This document shows positions 42,801 through 49,107 of a stretch of DNA of 64,000 nt, piece by piece (positions within the stretch are counted from its first letter, which is position 1; each line of letters begins with the position of its first letter). The DNA is from JAAXHB01 sp965221635. Lineage in GTDB: Bacteria; Actinomycetota; Acidimicrobiia; Acidimicrobiales; Aldehydirespiratoraceae. Under the pieces are notes generated by a model, which was not told where the DNA came from, made no database searches, and saw only the letters and a list, made by a program, of their open reading frames with translations. The DNA is taken from the NCBI GenBank assembly GCA_965221635.1, contig OZ244902.1:3525895-3589894 (forward strand), in the 5' to 3' direction. The position numbers and the translations under genes were made by a program.

Positions 42801-44451
42801 GATCATAGGCAACCCCCCCTGGTCGGCCGGTCAAAAGTCGGCCGGCGACGACAACCCCAACATCTCCTACCCACACGTGGAAAGACGAGTAGCAGAAACC
42901 TACGGCCGAAGACACAGAGAAGTCACCGGACGAGGTGCGGGCAAGAGCGCGGGAAATCTCTACGTTGAGGCATTCCGCTGGGCCACTGACCGGCTAGCCG
43001 GCACACCCGGAGGTGTGGAAGGACCAGGTGTTGTCGCATTCGTTCATCCCAACTCGCTCTCGAACGGAACCTCACTAGCCGGAATGCGGGCATCTCTACG
43101 CGACGAGTTCACAGCCATCTACGTCATCAACCTACGAGGCGATGCATACAAGAGCGGCAGCGAGTTCCGCAAGGAAGGCGAGAAGATCTTCGGAGGCGGA
43201 TCACGCAACGGAGTGCAGATCACAGTCCTGGTTCGCAATCCTTCACAGGCGCAGCGCAAGCTGACACAGTGTCGATATGCAGGAGTGCCCGAACACAGCA
43301 CACTCCAAGCAAAGTTCTCGTGGCTTGCTGAACTCGGAGATGTCAAGTGTGAGCGGCTTGGAGTTGTCCCCATCAATGCTCAGCACGACTGGGTGAATCT
43401 CACTGATGGTTCTTTCCTTGACCTTCTACGCGTATGTGACACCAACACGGCTAACCCTCAGGTAGCGTTGCAACATCATGCGCTCGGAATCACAACTGCC
43501 TGCGATCAATATGTCTACTCGTTCAGTCGCGCCGAACTGACTCACCGGATTCGACGGCTTGCCGAGGCGTACACTGAGTCATTGGAACTGTACGAGGCAG
43601 GATGCACACTCGATGAAGTGACAGCTAACGACAATCTTGGCATGATCAAGTGGACTGCGGCCATGAAGCAGGCCTTGAAGAGACATGAAGAGATAGAGTT
43701 TGACGAGTCAAGAGTGCGCGAAGTGCTTTACCGGCCGTTCACCAAGTTGTGGCTCTACGAGGACGACCGAATTCTCTCCAGTGTCAAGACCATTTCGGCC
43801 ATGTTCCCCCGTGACGGCACCGAGACCCCCCCCCTCCGATCATTACCCCCTCGCAGAACAACCGAGACGTCTTCACAGTTCTCGCGATCAACTCAATCGC
43901 GGATCTCAACTCGGTGGGACCCAACCAAGGTGGGGCCCGAACAATCCCACGCCGAGTCCGACGATCCTCATCACGGGAACGTCGAACATGACCTTTCAGG
44001 CGCTCGCCACCATGACGATTCCCGACCTGGCAGCAATCAAGGGCTCACAGCAGACTCGAGCCCTTCCCCGCCACCGGATGATGCGATGAGACCCCCCCGG
44101 AGGCTCTCGTCGTCACCTCTCCCAACAATCGAGCACTCTTCGGAGCCCTCATCACAAACTGCCCACCAGACCTGTGCGCCACCGGAACGAACCAACCCGC
44201 CCGAGCAATTTGCCGGTGGCGATCCTGATGGCGGGGCCTTCGAACATGGCCGTGTTCGGGGTGCTGGTGACGGCGGCGACGCCGGACCTGCACACCATGG
44301 GGCCGGGTCAGCAGACGCGGTGCGCGGTGCGGGGATCATCGTGACTAGTCCCACTAACCGAACTCGGTTCGGCGTGCTTGCCACCCCGCGACTCCCCGAC
44401 CTGCACTCGCTCGACCCGGCCGCTCGGGCCGTGTCCAGGTACCAGAAATGA
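39844..44451 (+). CDS. Type ISP restriction-modification enzyme, main part, frameshifted at both ends
   Basis: From the TTG the frame gives 1535 aa. GVDLVA and IQAKLYDSS (residues 23-50) are the Mrr-like nuclease core; LILPCGTGKS (151-160) and DEAH (282-285) the helicase; DPFTGTGTF near 872 and GNPPW near 990 the N6-adenine methylase. This nuclease-helicase-methylase order is that of LlaGI-type enzymes. Homology starts earlier, at LELLRERYPDP (39718 on), in the same frame but without a start codon. From a C9 tract at 43826 the frame is wrong: the expected PPIITPSQNNRDVF sequence is in another frame. Decayed or phase-variable. Confidence 0.8.
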   Translation: MWREWVRRPEWSHLHNFDAHDIGVDLVAQQTEAWGGGLCAIQAKLYDSSTVDKRAVDSFLAASDSALFTDRILIATAALNVNAKRVLTNASPRCHLLQRADLENWEVTWADYFDEPKQLRFKPVRYTPHPFQAEAVDAVVEGFFDDDRGKLILPCGTGKSVVALWIAEAEEVAGRGGTVLYLVPSIALMGQTMREWARQRDPQIPHRYVGVCSDTRAGRNDEDADLTELAMPVTTDLHKITSELSGSHPDAMTVVFCTYQSLELIEQAQALGAHAFDIAICDEAHRTTGIHETGNGSAFTLIHEDTRIWADRRLFMTATPRVYAEAVKRRAGERARDLGVSSMDDKCLYGPEFYRMGFGEAVEAGHLADYQVLVIAVAENPVFEPYEQVKSAHVDLPRGQQIILEEAVKFAGCWDALADPTTRTAQGRITGLENPDHACRRAIAFTNTIRSSKKVAKFWGDVISAMSRTRTAGGSDEAALGDTDVGLLNCEVKHVDGTKNALERANTIEWLKQGDEGGCRMVTNAKCLTEGVDVPALDAVLFLEPKKSQIDVVQAVGRVMRRPHAGKTLGYVVLPVVVPTGKGLTDDEVLKGSDFKQVWSVLKALRSHDERLDFKINTADLGGKLPLRILTSAGLCDRCGRSDCEGCASGGESAASIGDHVQPELPFESAIASRMVEVCGDRRYWDRWGKEVAKITGHIVARISTMLRSNDGLQAAFDAFCKAMRATIGGTQSDSELITMVAQHIVTLPVFDALFSDSGFADRNPISKAFNELLDEFKALDFNPREETRDLERFYDSVKNRLSGASDSEARLKVMLEVYETFFKEAMPDAVQRLGIVYTPVELVDFMLRSVDAVLKAEFGKGIGAPNVHVLDPFTGTGTFINRLLTQNGSDGTPLIADADLRRKFCGTEAAPAEIHANEIVLLAYYLAAIKIEEGFKERTGEYEPFEGIVLTDTFMMGEDGRLPGTGPLAHNSDRAKRQNDLPIQVIIGNPPWSAGQKSAGDDNPNISYPHVERRVAETYGRRHREVTGRGAGKSAGNLYVEAFRWATDRLAGTPGGVEGPGVVAFVHPNSLSNGTSLAGMRASLRDEFTAIYVINLRGDAYKSGSEFRKEGEKIFGGGSRNGVQITVLVRNPSQAQRKLTQCRYAGVPEHSTLQAKFSWLAELGDVKCERLGVVPINAQHDWVNLTDGSFLDLLRVCDTNTANPQVALQHHALGITTACDQYVYSFSRAELTHRIRRLAEAYTESLELYEAGCTLDEVTANDNLGMIKWTAAMKQALKRHEEIEFDESRVREVLYRPFTKLWLYEDDRILSSVKTISAMFPRDGTETPPLRSLPPRRTTETSSQFSRSTQSRISTRWDPTKVGPEQSHAESDDPHHGNVEHDLSGARHHDDSRPGSNQGLTADSSPSPPPDDAMRPPRRLSSSPLPTIEHSSEPSSQTAHQTCAPPERTNPPEQFAGGDPDGGAFEHGRVRGAGDGGDAGPAHHGAGSADAVRGAGIIVTSPTNRTRFGVLATPRLPDLHSLDPAARAVSRYQK
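43826..43834 (+). repeat. C9 tract at the frameshift point
   Basis: Nine C within GAGAC-C(8)-TCCGATC. One additional C (ten in all) would join the upstream frame to PPIITPSQNN. This is a candidate slippage site. Confidence 0.75.
43833..44447 (+). repeat. Five diverged tandem repeats of a target-recognition segment
   Basis: Five segments of about 113-145 bp encode the same ~40-residue unit. They begin: IITPSQNNRDVFTVLA (frame offset 0), ILITGTSNMTFQALAT (offset 2), LVVTSPNNRALFGALI (0), ILMAGPSNMAVFGVLV (2), IIVTSPTNRTRFGVLA (1). All continue with a PDL or ADL element and a Gln-rich turn (GPNQGGARTIP, KGSQQTRALP, GTNQPARAIC, GPGQQTRCAV). The shared unit is the segment just before the C-terminal DUF of type ISP enzymes. 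Confidence 0.75.
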
Positions 44452-45134
44452 CTCCCGACACGCTGGACCTCGGTCTCGACGTGCCCGATGCGGATGAATC
44501 CACCGACAACGTCACCGACTGGTGCCTGGATCAGTTCCAAACCCACTACCAGGACGAGGGCATCTCGAAGGACGACATCTGGGAGTACCTGTACGGGGTG
44601 ATGCACGCCCCCGACTGGCGCGAGCGCTACCGCCACGACCTCCAACGCAACCTTCCCAGGGTGCCCTTCGCGCCTGACTTCGAGGCGTTTCGAGCCGCTG
44701 GCGCAGCGCTGATGTACCTGCACGTGAACTACGAGACCGTCGACGAATGGCCCGTGACCTGCCTGGTGGATGGCAGGCCAGACGAGGGCCAAGCCGACCC
44801 GGACGCCTACCGCATCGACAGGGCGATGCGCTGGGCCAAGAACGGCAAGCTGCAGGACCGCACGGTGTTCGAGATCAACAGCAGATGCCGCCTGGTGGAC
44901 ATCCCCGACGAAGCCCACGAGTACACCGTGTCGGGCCGGTCGCCTCTGGACTGGGCCATTGCCTCACTCAAGCGGAAGCACGACAAGCCAGCCGACATAG
45001 TCGACGACCCGAACGGGTGGCACGTGTGGGCTGACGAGCCGTTCAACCTGGTTCGCCACCTACGACGCTTGATCCGCGTGTCGGTAGAGACCACCCGCAT
45101 CGTGAAGGCACTCCCCCCGTCCTTGCCCGACTAG
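44448..45134 (+). CDS. C-terminal piece of the type ISP enzyme
   Basis: 228 aa. NVTDWCLDQFQTHYQDEGIS, DIWEYLYGVMHAPDWRERY and LPRVPFAPDFEAFRAAG are the conserved end of type ISP enzymes (target-recognition part). It overlaps the preceding frame by ATGA, so it could be reinitiated as a separate polypeptide. It is normally fused to the upstream protein; the separation comes from the frameshifts in the repeat array. Confidence 0.8.
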   Translation: MTPDTLDLGLDVPDADESTDNVTDWCLDQFQTHYQDEGISKDDIWEYLYGVMHAPDWRERYRHDLQRNLPRVPFAPDFEAFRAAGAALMYLHVNYETVDEWPVTCLVDGRPDEGQADPDAYRIDRAMRWAKNGKLQDRTVFEINSRCRLVDIPDEAHEYTVSGRSPLDWAIASLKRKHDKPADIVDDPNGWHVWADEPFNLVRHLRRLIRVSVETTRIVKALPPSLPD

Positions 45135-45307
45135 GCGAACACCCAGAGGACACCCCCAACGGGCCGGTCATGTGGCGGCCGACAACCCCAGGCCAACACT
45201 GATTGCCGGTTCCGGCCAGGGACACTCGCCCCGCGCGCCCATGTGCCTGAGCACTACTACAGATCTGGCGCAGCGCCCCCGCAACAGAGTTCGGCGGGCG
45301 GACTACT

Positions 45308-45565
45308 TCAGTCGGCGGAGTGCGAGAGGGACTTCTTGGCTTCCTCGGCTGGATCGACTTCCCAGCCGGGCCAGTTCTCCTCCAGGTCGTCAAAGTCGTA
45401 ACGCCCCGGCTCCAAGGCCATGTCGAACATCTCATAGCTGCGCTTGAGGGTGACTACCTCCTCTAGACACCCAAGCACCGTGTCGCGCAGGTTGGTGGTG
45501 CCCAGCACAACAGCAGCCTGCCGGGTGAGTTCCTCGTCCACTTCGAGGATGAACTGCTTGGTCAC
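45308..45565 (-). CDS. VapB'-type antitoxin (copy 2)
   Basis: 85 aa from GTG. Paralogue of the copy at 38708 (VLGTTNLRDTVLGCLEEVVT, GRYDFDDLEENWPGWEVDPA). It follows the only intact vapC after 31 bp. It may be a second antitoxin for that toxin or a former partner of another toxin now lost; nothing PIN-like lies downstream. Confidence 0.75.
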   Translation of the reverse strand: MTKQFILEVDEELTRQAAVVLGTTNLRDTVLGCLEEVVTLKRSYEMFDMALEPGRYDFDDLEENWPGWEVDPAEEAKKSLSHSAD

Positions 45566-45596
45566 TGCGTGCCCTCCTTGTTGTGAGCCTAGGTGC

Positions 45597-46022
45597 CTAA
45601 TTTGAATCCGCTGTGCCGCGCTCCACGACCCACTCGGTGGGCTGGCCGGTTACCTCCGAGATCAACTCGAAATCCGAGTCGTAATGCAACACCACCAACT
45701 TGCGCGTCTCGGCCACGGCTGCCACCATGGCATCCACAACCGATACCCCTCGATGTCGGCTGTTGCTCGCCAGCGCTTGTTGCACCGCAAGCGCTCGCTG
45801 ATGATCCCCCTGGGTAACCGGCGCCATCTCGTACTCCCCCAGATCGCTCATCTGGTGCAGATACTCCCGAGGGCTGCGGGCCGCTCGTCCCAGCTCGAAC
45901 ACAACCGGTGCACACACCGCGACCTGGCTCTGTGCCGTCAGCCCTCGCATGGCCTCAGCGACGACGGACTGCTCGTATCGGCTCAGAACGCTGGTATCAG
46001 CCAGGTATCTCGCGCGGGCCAC
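45597..46022 (-). CDS. vapC: VapC PIN-domain ribonuclease toxin
   Basis: 141 aa from GTG, 6 bp after vapB. YLADTSVLSRYE (first acidic residue), VFELGRAARS, VSVVDAMVAAVAE and LVVLHYDSDFELI (final acidic residues) make a complete PIN active site. VapC toxins cleave tRNA or rRNA under stress and are held inactive by VapB. It is the only complete toxin of the amplified family in the window. Confidence 0.85.
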   Translation of the reverse strand: MARARYLADTSVLSRYEQSVVAEAMRGLTAQSQVAVCAPVVFELGRAARSPREYLHQMSDLGEYEMAPVTQGDHQRALAVQQALASNSRHRGVSVVDAMVAAVAETRKLVVLHYDSDFELISEVTGQPTEWVVERGTADSN

Positions 46023-46028
46023 GTTGGA

Positions 46029-46262
46029 TCAGTCCGATTCCTGTGGGACAAAGTCCGCTAGCGCCTTTTCGGCCCGTTCCATGGCCAGGTAGGTCTCAAA
46101 GAAGCCAGGTCTGGAGACTCCGGCCACGAACCCGCAGCGCCCCTTGATGCCCTTGACCACCCTGATGGCCTCGCTCACCGTTTCCTGAGCATCGCTGGTC
46201 TCCAGCTCCTCAGCGGCCTTGGCGAGCACGCTTTCATCAATTTCAATGCATATTCGTAACAT
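46029..46262 (-). CDS. vapB: VapB antitoxin (copy 2, with toxin)
   Basis: 77 aa. RICIEIDESVLAKAAEELET, then DAQETVSEAIRVVKGIKG. The C-terminal half differs from the orphan copies (FVAGVSRPGFFETYLAMERA), as expected for the toxin-binding part. It has a consensus promoter and a 6-bp gap to vapC, so it is the functional VapBC pair. Confidence 0.82.
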   Translation of the reverse strand: MLRICIEIDESVLAKAAEELETSDAQETVSEAIRVVKGIKGRCGFVAGVSRPGFFETYLAMERAEKALADFVPQESD

Positions 46263-46269
46263 CCCCTCC

Positions 46270-46297
46270 ATGCTACACGCCCGGGAACGGTTGTCAA
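46270..46297 (-). promoter_or_regulatory. Promoter of vapBC
   Basis: On the minus strand: TTGACA (46292-46297), 16-bp spacer, TAGCAT (46270-46275), then GGAGGGG and ATG. Transcription starting ~7 nt after the -10 begins at the ATG. The same arrangement precedes copy 1 (39272-39299) and copy 3 (47064-47091). Confidence 0.65.
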
Positions 46298-46404
46298 CCA
46301 CTCCTCGGTCGGAATGCCCTGTGAGGACACCACCGCAGGTATCCCGCTAGGCGGGCCTTGTGCCGGCAATTGTCCGCGAAGCGCGACACAGCTCCAGACG
46401 AACT

Positions 46405-46510
46405 CAATCGGTGACGGTCAACGAACGTCAACACGCCGGCGCCCGTCATCGCATCCAGATGGGCAAGTCCACCCAACCAACCCCGTGCGTGAGCGCAGCC
46501 GAACAGCCGC
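46405..46510 (+). repeat. Duplicated tail of the FrhB-like gene
   Basis: VNERQHAGARHRIQMGKSTQ here parallels VNDRQRSGARNRIQMGKATQ at the end of the FrhB gene (about 38570-38660). The following GTGAGCGCAGCCGA-x-GCCGGTTTGTTCAGTCGCC flank is also shared. It marks a duplication that carried the gene's end along with TA copy 1. Confidence 0.75.
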
Positions 46511-46520
46511 GCCGGTTTGT

Positions 46521-46778
46521 TCAGTCGCCGCCGGACAAGAGGGACTTCTTGGCCTCCTCGGCTGGGTCGATTTCCCAACCGGACCAATTCTCCTCCAGGT
46601 CGTCGAAGTCGTAACGCCCCGGCTCCACAGCCAAGTCGACCAGCTCTCCGCGGCGCTTCACCGTGACCATCTCGTCGAGCGCTCCGAGGATCGTGTCGCG
46701 CAGATTGGTGGTTCCCAACACGACTGCCGCCCGCTGAACGACTTCCTCCTTCACTTCGATTGTGAATCGCTTGATCAT
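46521..46778 (-). CDS. VapB'-type antitoxin (copy 3)
   Basis: 85 aa. VLGTTNLRDTILGALDEMVT and GRYDFDDLEENWSGWEIDPA. Closest in plan to the copy at 38708. Preceded by an 11-codon vapC stub. Confidence 0.75.
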   Translation of the reverse strand: MIKRFTIEVKEEVVQRAAVVLGTTNLRDTILGALDEMVTVKRRGELVDLAVEPGRYDFDDLEENWSGWEIDPAEEAKKSLLSGGD

Positions 46779-46809
46779 TAGTGTCCGCCAGGTGTGATGC
46801 CCGCGACAT
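46777..46809 (-). pseudogene. vapC stub (copy 3)
   Basis: The reading frame MSRASHLADTN equals the first 11 codons of VapC (MARARYLADTS). It runs directly into the VapB' start, so vapC was deleted right after the first active-site Asp. Confidence 0.7.
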
Positions 46810-46810
46810 G

Positions 46811-47056
46811 TCAGGGCGACGGGGCGGTCGAAGGCCTGAAGTCGGAGATTAGCTTCTCGGCGCGTTCCATCACTTCAAATGCCTCTTGGATCTCGGGGCG
46901 CGAGATCAGGGCCACCAACTCGATGCGCTTCCTGGCGTTGTGGATCTCATCGAGGGCCTCGGTGATGGTTGCCTGGGCGTCGCCGGCGGAGGTCTCCAGC
47001 TCCTCCGCGGCCTTGGCTAGTAGGTCTTCATCAATTTCAATGCATATTCGTAACAT
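46811..47056 (-). CDS. vapB: VapB antitoxin (copy 3)
   Basis: 81 aa. LRICIEIDEDLLAKAAEELE followed by a diverged middle (AGDAQATITEALDEIHNARK). Promoter TTGACG-N16-TAGCAT upstream. Its stop precedes the vapC stub. Confidence 0.75.
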   Translation of the reverse strand: MLRICIEIDEDLLAKAAEELETSAGDAQATITEALDEIHNARKRIELVALISRPEIQEAFEVMERAEKLISDFRPSTAPSP

Positions 47057-47241
47057 CCCCTCCATGCTACACGCCCAGGCGCGAACGTCAACCCGAGCGT
47101 GGCTAGCGCTGGTCAGGCATGTGCCCGTAGATGGCCGTGGGGCACAACACAACTCCAGGCGGCGGAAGCCTGAAATGGTCGGCGAGCCTCAGCTGTGGAC
47201 GAGTTCGCAGAAGCCGGCGGGGCGTTCGCAGCTCCCTGCTG

Positions 47242-47646
47242 CTAGGGATTGGTCGCCAGGTTCCGGAGTGTCTCGGCCAGCACCTCGAGCTCCAGATCGC
47301 CGGCGGCGAGAGTCATCACGAGGTCGTACACGGCATCATTTTGGGCTTCGGCCACGCTGGCGTTGTTGATTTCGAGAAACACTGCCGTGGCGAGCCAGCC
47401 AAGGCGCTTGTTGCCATCCACCATTGCATGGTTGCGCACCAGCGACGACAACAACGCGGCTGCTTTGCTCCAGATGTCGCCATAGGCATCGACGCCCATG
47501 AGGGTGGTGCGGGGTCGAGCCAGCGCAGACTCGAGAAGCCCGAGGTCGCGTACGGGAGGCGGACTGCCCAGGAGTTCACCGGCCAGCCAGACCAGGTCCT
47601 CGATGTTGAGGTACTCGACGTGGCTTGGCCCGTGCGCCGGCACCAT
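47242..47646 (-). CDS. doc: Doc/Fic-type toxin
   Basis: 134 aa. Catalytic motif HAMVDGNKRLGWLA near residue 80 (HxFxDGNKR consensus with Met for Phe), and LNIEDLVWLAGELLG with PPPVRDLGLLESALARPR are Doc-family features. Doc phosphorylates EF-Tu. The antitoxin is encoded 5 bp upstream, forming a complete TA pair. Confidence 0.85.
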   Translation of the reverse strand: MVPAHGPSHVEYLNIEDLVWLAGELLGSPPPVRDLGLLESALARPRTTLMGVDAYGDIWSKAAALLSSLVRNHAMVDGNKRLGWLATAVFLEINNASVAEAQNDAVYDLVMTLAAGDLELEVLAETLRNLATNP

Positions 47647-47651
47647 GTGGC

Positions 47652-47855
47652 CTATTCGCCCAGACGGCGCAAAGCCTCTTCATGATTCACGAGAATCACC
47701 TTGGCCGCGGACTCCACGCGGGCGCGATGACGGTGCCTTTCGATCAGTTCGCGCACCGCGCGGCGTGCTGCTTCCTGCATGGAAATGCCCTCCACGTCCG
47801 CCAACTCCTTCAACGCAACATGTTCCTGCTCCGTCAATCTCAGAGTCATAGCCAT
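47652..47855 (-). CDS. Antitoxin of the Doc pair
   Basis: 67 aa. MTLRLTEQEHVALKELADVE and QEAARRAVRELIERH give a ribbon-helix-helix-like N-terminus; the tail (VESAAKVILVNHEEALRRLG) would fit the Doc active-site groove. It is translated just ahead of doc and differs from Phd. Confidence 0.75.
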   Translation of the reverse strand: MAMTLRLTEQEHVALKELADVEGISMQEAARRAVRELIERHRHRARVESAAKVILVNHEEALRRLGE

Positions 47856-47949
47856 AAGAAAACGGTATCAAACCAGTACCACCCAACATCGGTGGGGGCA
47901 ACAGTGCCCAGAAGACCCACCTCGGGCGTCTACCCGAGGGCGGACTCGT

Positions 47950-48171
47950 TCAGTCGGCGGCGTGCGACAGAGTCTTCTTGGCCCGCTCCGAGGCGAGGTA
48001 TGACTCAAAGAAGCCCGGCCTTGAGACTCCGGCGATCAACTCGATGCGCATCTTCGCGCCGTAAACCTCGCGGATGGCCGTGTTGACCGTTTCCTGCACC
48101 GTGCTGGTCTCCAGCTCGTCCGCGGCCTTGGCTAGCAGGTCTTCATCAATTTCAATGTATATTCGTAACAT
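47950..48171 (-). CDS. VapB-VapB' chimeric antitoxin (copy 4)
   Basis: 73 aa. The first 60 residues equal VapB copies (RIYIEIDEDLLAKAADELET, IELIAGVSRPGFFESYLA). The last ~10 (AKKTLSHAAD) match the end of VapB' (AKKSLSHSAD), also at the DNA level. A deletion between the two genes removed vapC and most of VapB', leaving a fusion. Confidence 0.7.
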   Translation of the reverse strand: MLRIYIEIDEDLLAKAADELETSTVQETVNTAIREVYGAKMRIELIAGVSRPGFFESYLASERAKKTLSHAAD

Positions 48172-48454
48172 CCCCTCCATGCCATCCCCTCCAACGCTCA
48201 CGTCAACCCACCAAACGGGGACACGATCCACCACCCAGCCCGCGCCCGGCACTACCGCGCCGCAGCGAGATCGAGGGGAGCCTGCACCTCTGCGGCAAAG
48301 GTGAATTGGGTGGTTGCGGGAATCAACGGCACCCCAACGGGGGTCTTCCGCCCCGTGGGGCCAGGCAAATCCGACAAACACCTCACCAACGTCAGCACCC
48401 TCGCTTGATGATGTGCCGGGGTTTCTTCGACGTCGGTGTCCGCGGGGGTTTGGG
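48172..48454. other. Intergenic region right of the TA hotspot
   Basis: About 280 bp. The leftward vapB-like promoter (TTGACG-N16-TGGCAT) lies at its left end. No gene or RNA was recognised in the rest. Confidence 0.4.
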
Positions 48455-48997
48455 TTAGGTTGGCCAGGCTTTGGTTACTCGCTCCCAGCAGTCCTGTAGT
48501 GACAGGGGCAGCACACGAACGTCGGCTGTGGCGGTCATGAAGTTGGTGTCGAAACGCCATCTGGGCACCACGTGGATGTGGAGGTGGTCGGGAACGCTGG
48601 GGCCTGCGCCTTCGCCGATGTTGGCGCCTATGTTCACGCCGTCAGGCTCGAAGGCTCGCCTCACCGCGGTCACAGCCTTGTGTACGGCGTCCCACAACTC
48701 GCTGCGTTCGACGCTGTCGAGATCCTCCAGGTCGGCCACGACCCGCATGGGCGCCACCAGCAGATGACCCGTGGAATACGGGTACCGGTTGAGCAGTGCA
48801 AACGTGTGGTCGCCACGCCACACAACGTGAGTCTGCGCGTCGGGCAGTCCCGATGCACAAATTGCCTCAAAGAGGGTTTGGCCCTGCAGAGGCTTCAGCG
48901 CTGCAGTGCCGGCGGCGGCGTGGTCTCCTCGTTGCGCCGCTTCACGGTCGGCCTCCATGGCCACCACCCGCCATCCGGCCCACAAATGCTCGGTCAT
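48455..48997 (-). CDS. HIT-family nucleotide-binding hydrolase/transferase
   Basis: 180 aa. HLHIHVVPRW is the HIT catalytic triad; STGHLLVAPMRVVADLEDLD precedes it. The N-terminal LWAGWR is typical of the actinobacterial AP4A-phosphorylase-like HIT proteins often found near thrS, as here. A cytoplasmic dinucleoside polyphosphate or nucleotidyl enzyme. Confidence 0.88.
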   Translation of the reverse strand: MTEHLWAGWRVVAMEADREAAQRGDHAAAGTAALKPLQGQTLFEAICASGLPDAQTHVVWRGDHTFALLNRYPYSTGHLLVAPMRVVADLEDLDSVERSELWDAVHKAVTAVRRAFEPDGVNIGANIGEGAGPSVPDHLHIHVVPRWRFDTNFMTATADVRVLPLSLQDCWERVTKAWPT

Positions 48998-49107
48998 GGC
49001 GAACTCAGCGCTTCAGATGCGGTGCGCCGCGTCGGTGGGTGCTGCAGGCGCCCATGTCGCAAAAGGCCGGTGATCTCGCGGACAGCCAAGGCATGCGCAC
49101 CACGCGG

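Noticed and set aside
46294..46809. 171-codon minus-strand frame beginning with the vapC stub
   Set aside because: Only the first 11 codons are VapC-like; the rest is VapB' read out of frame.
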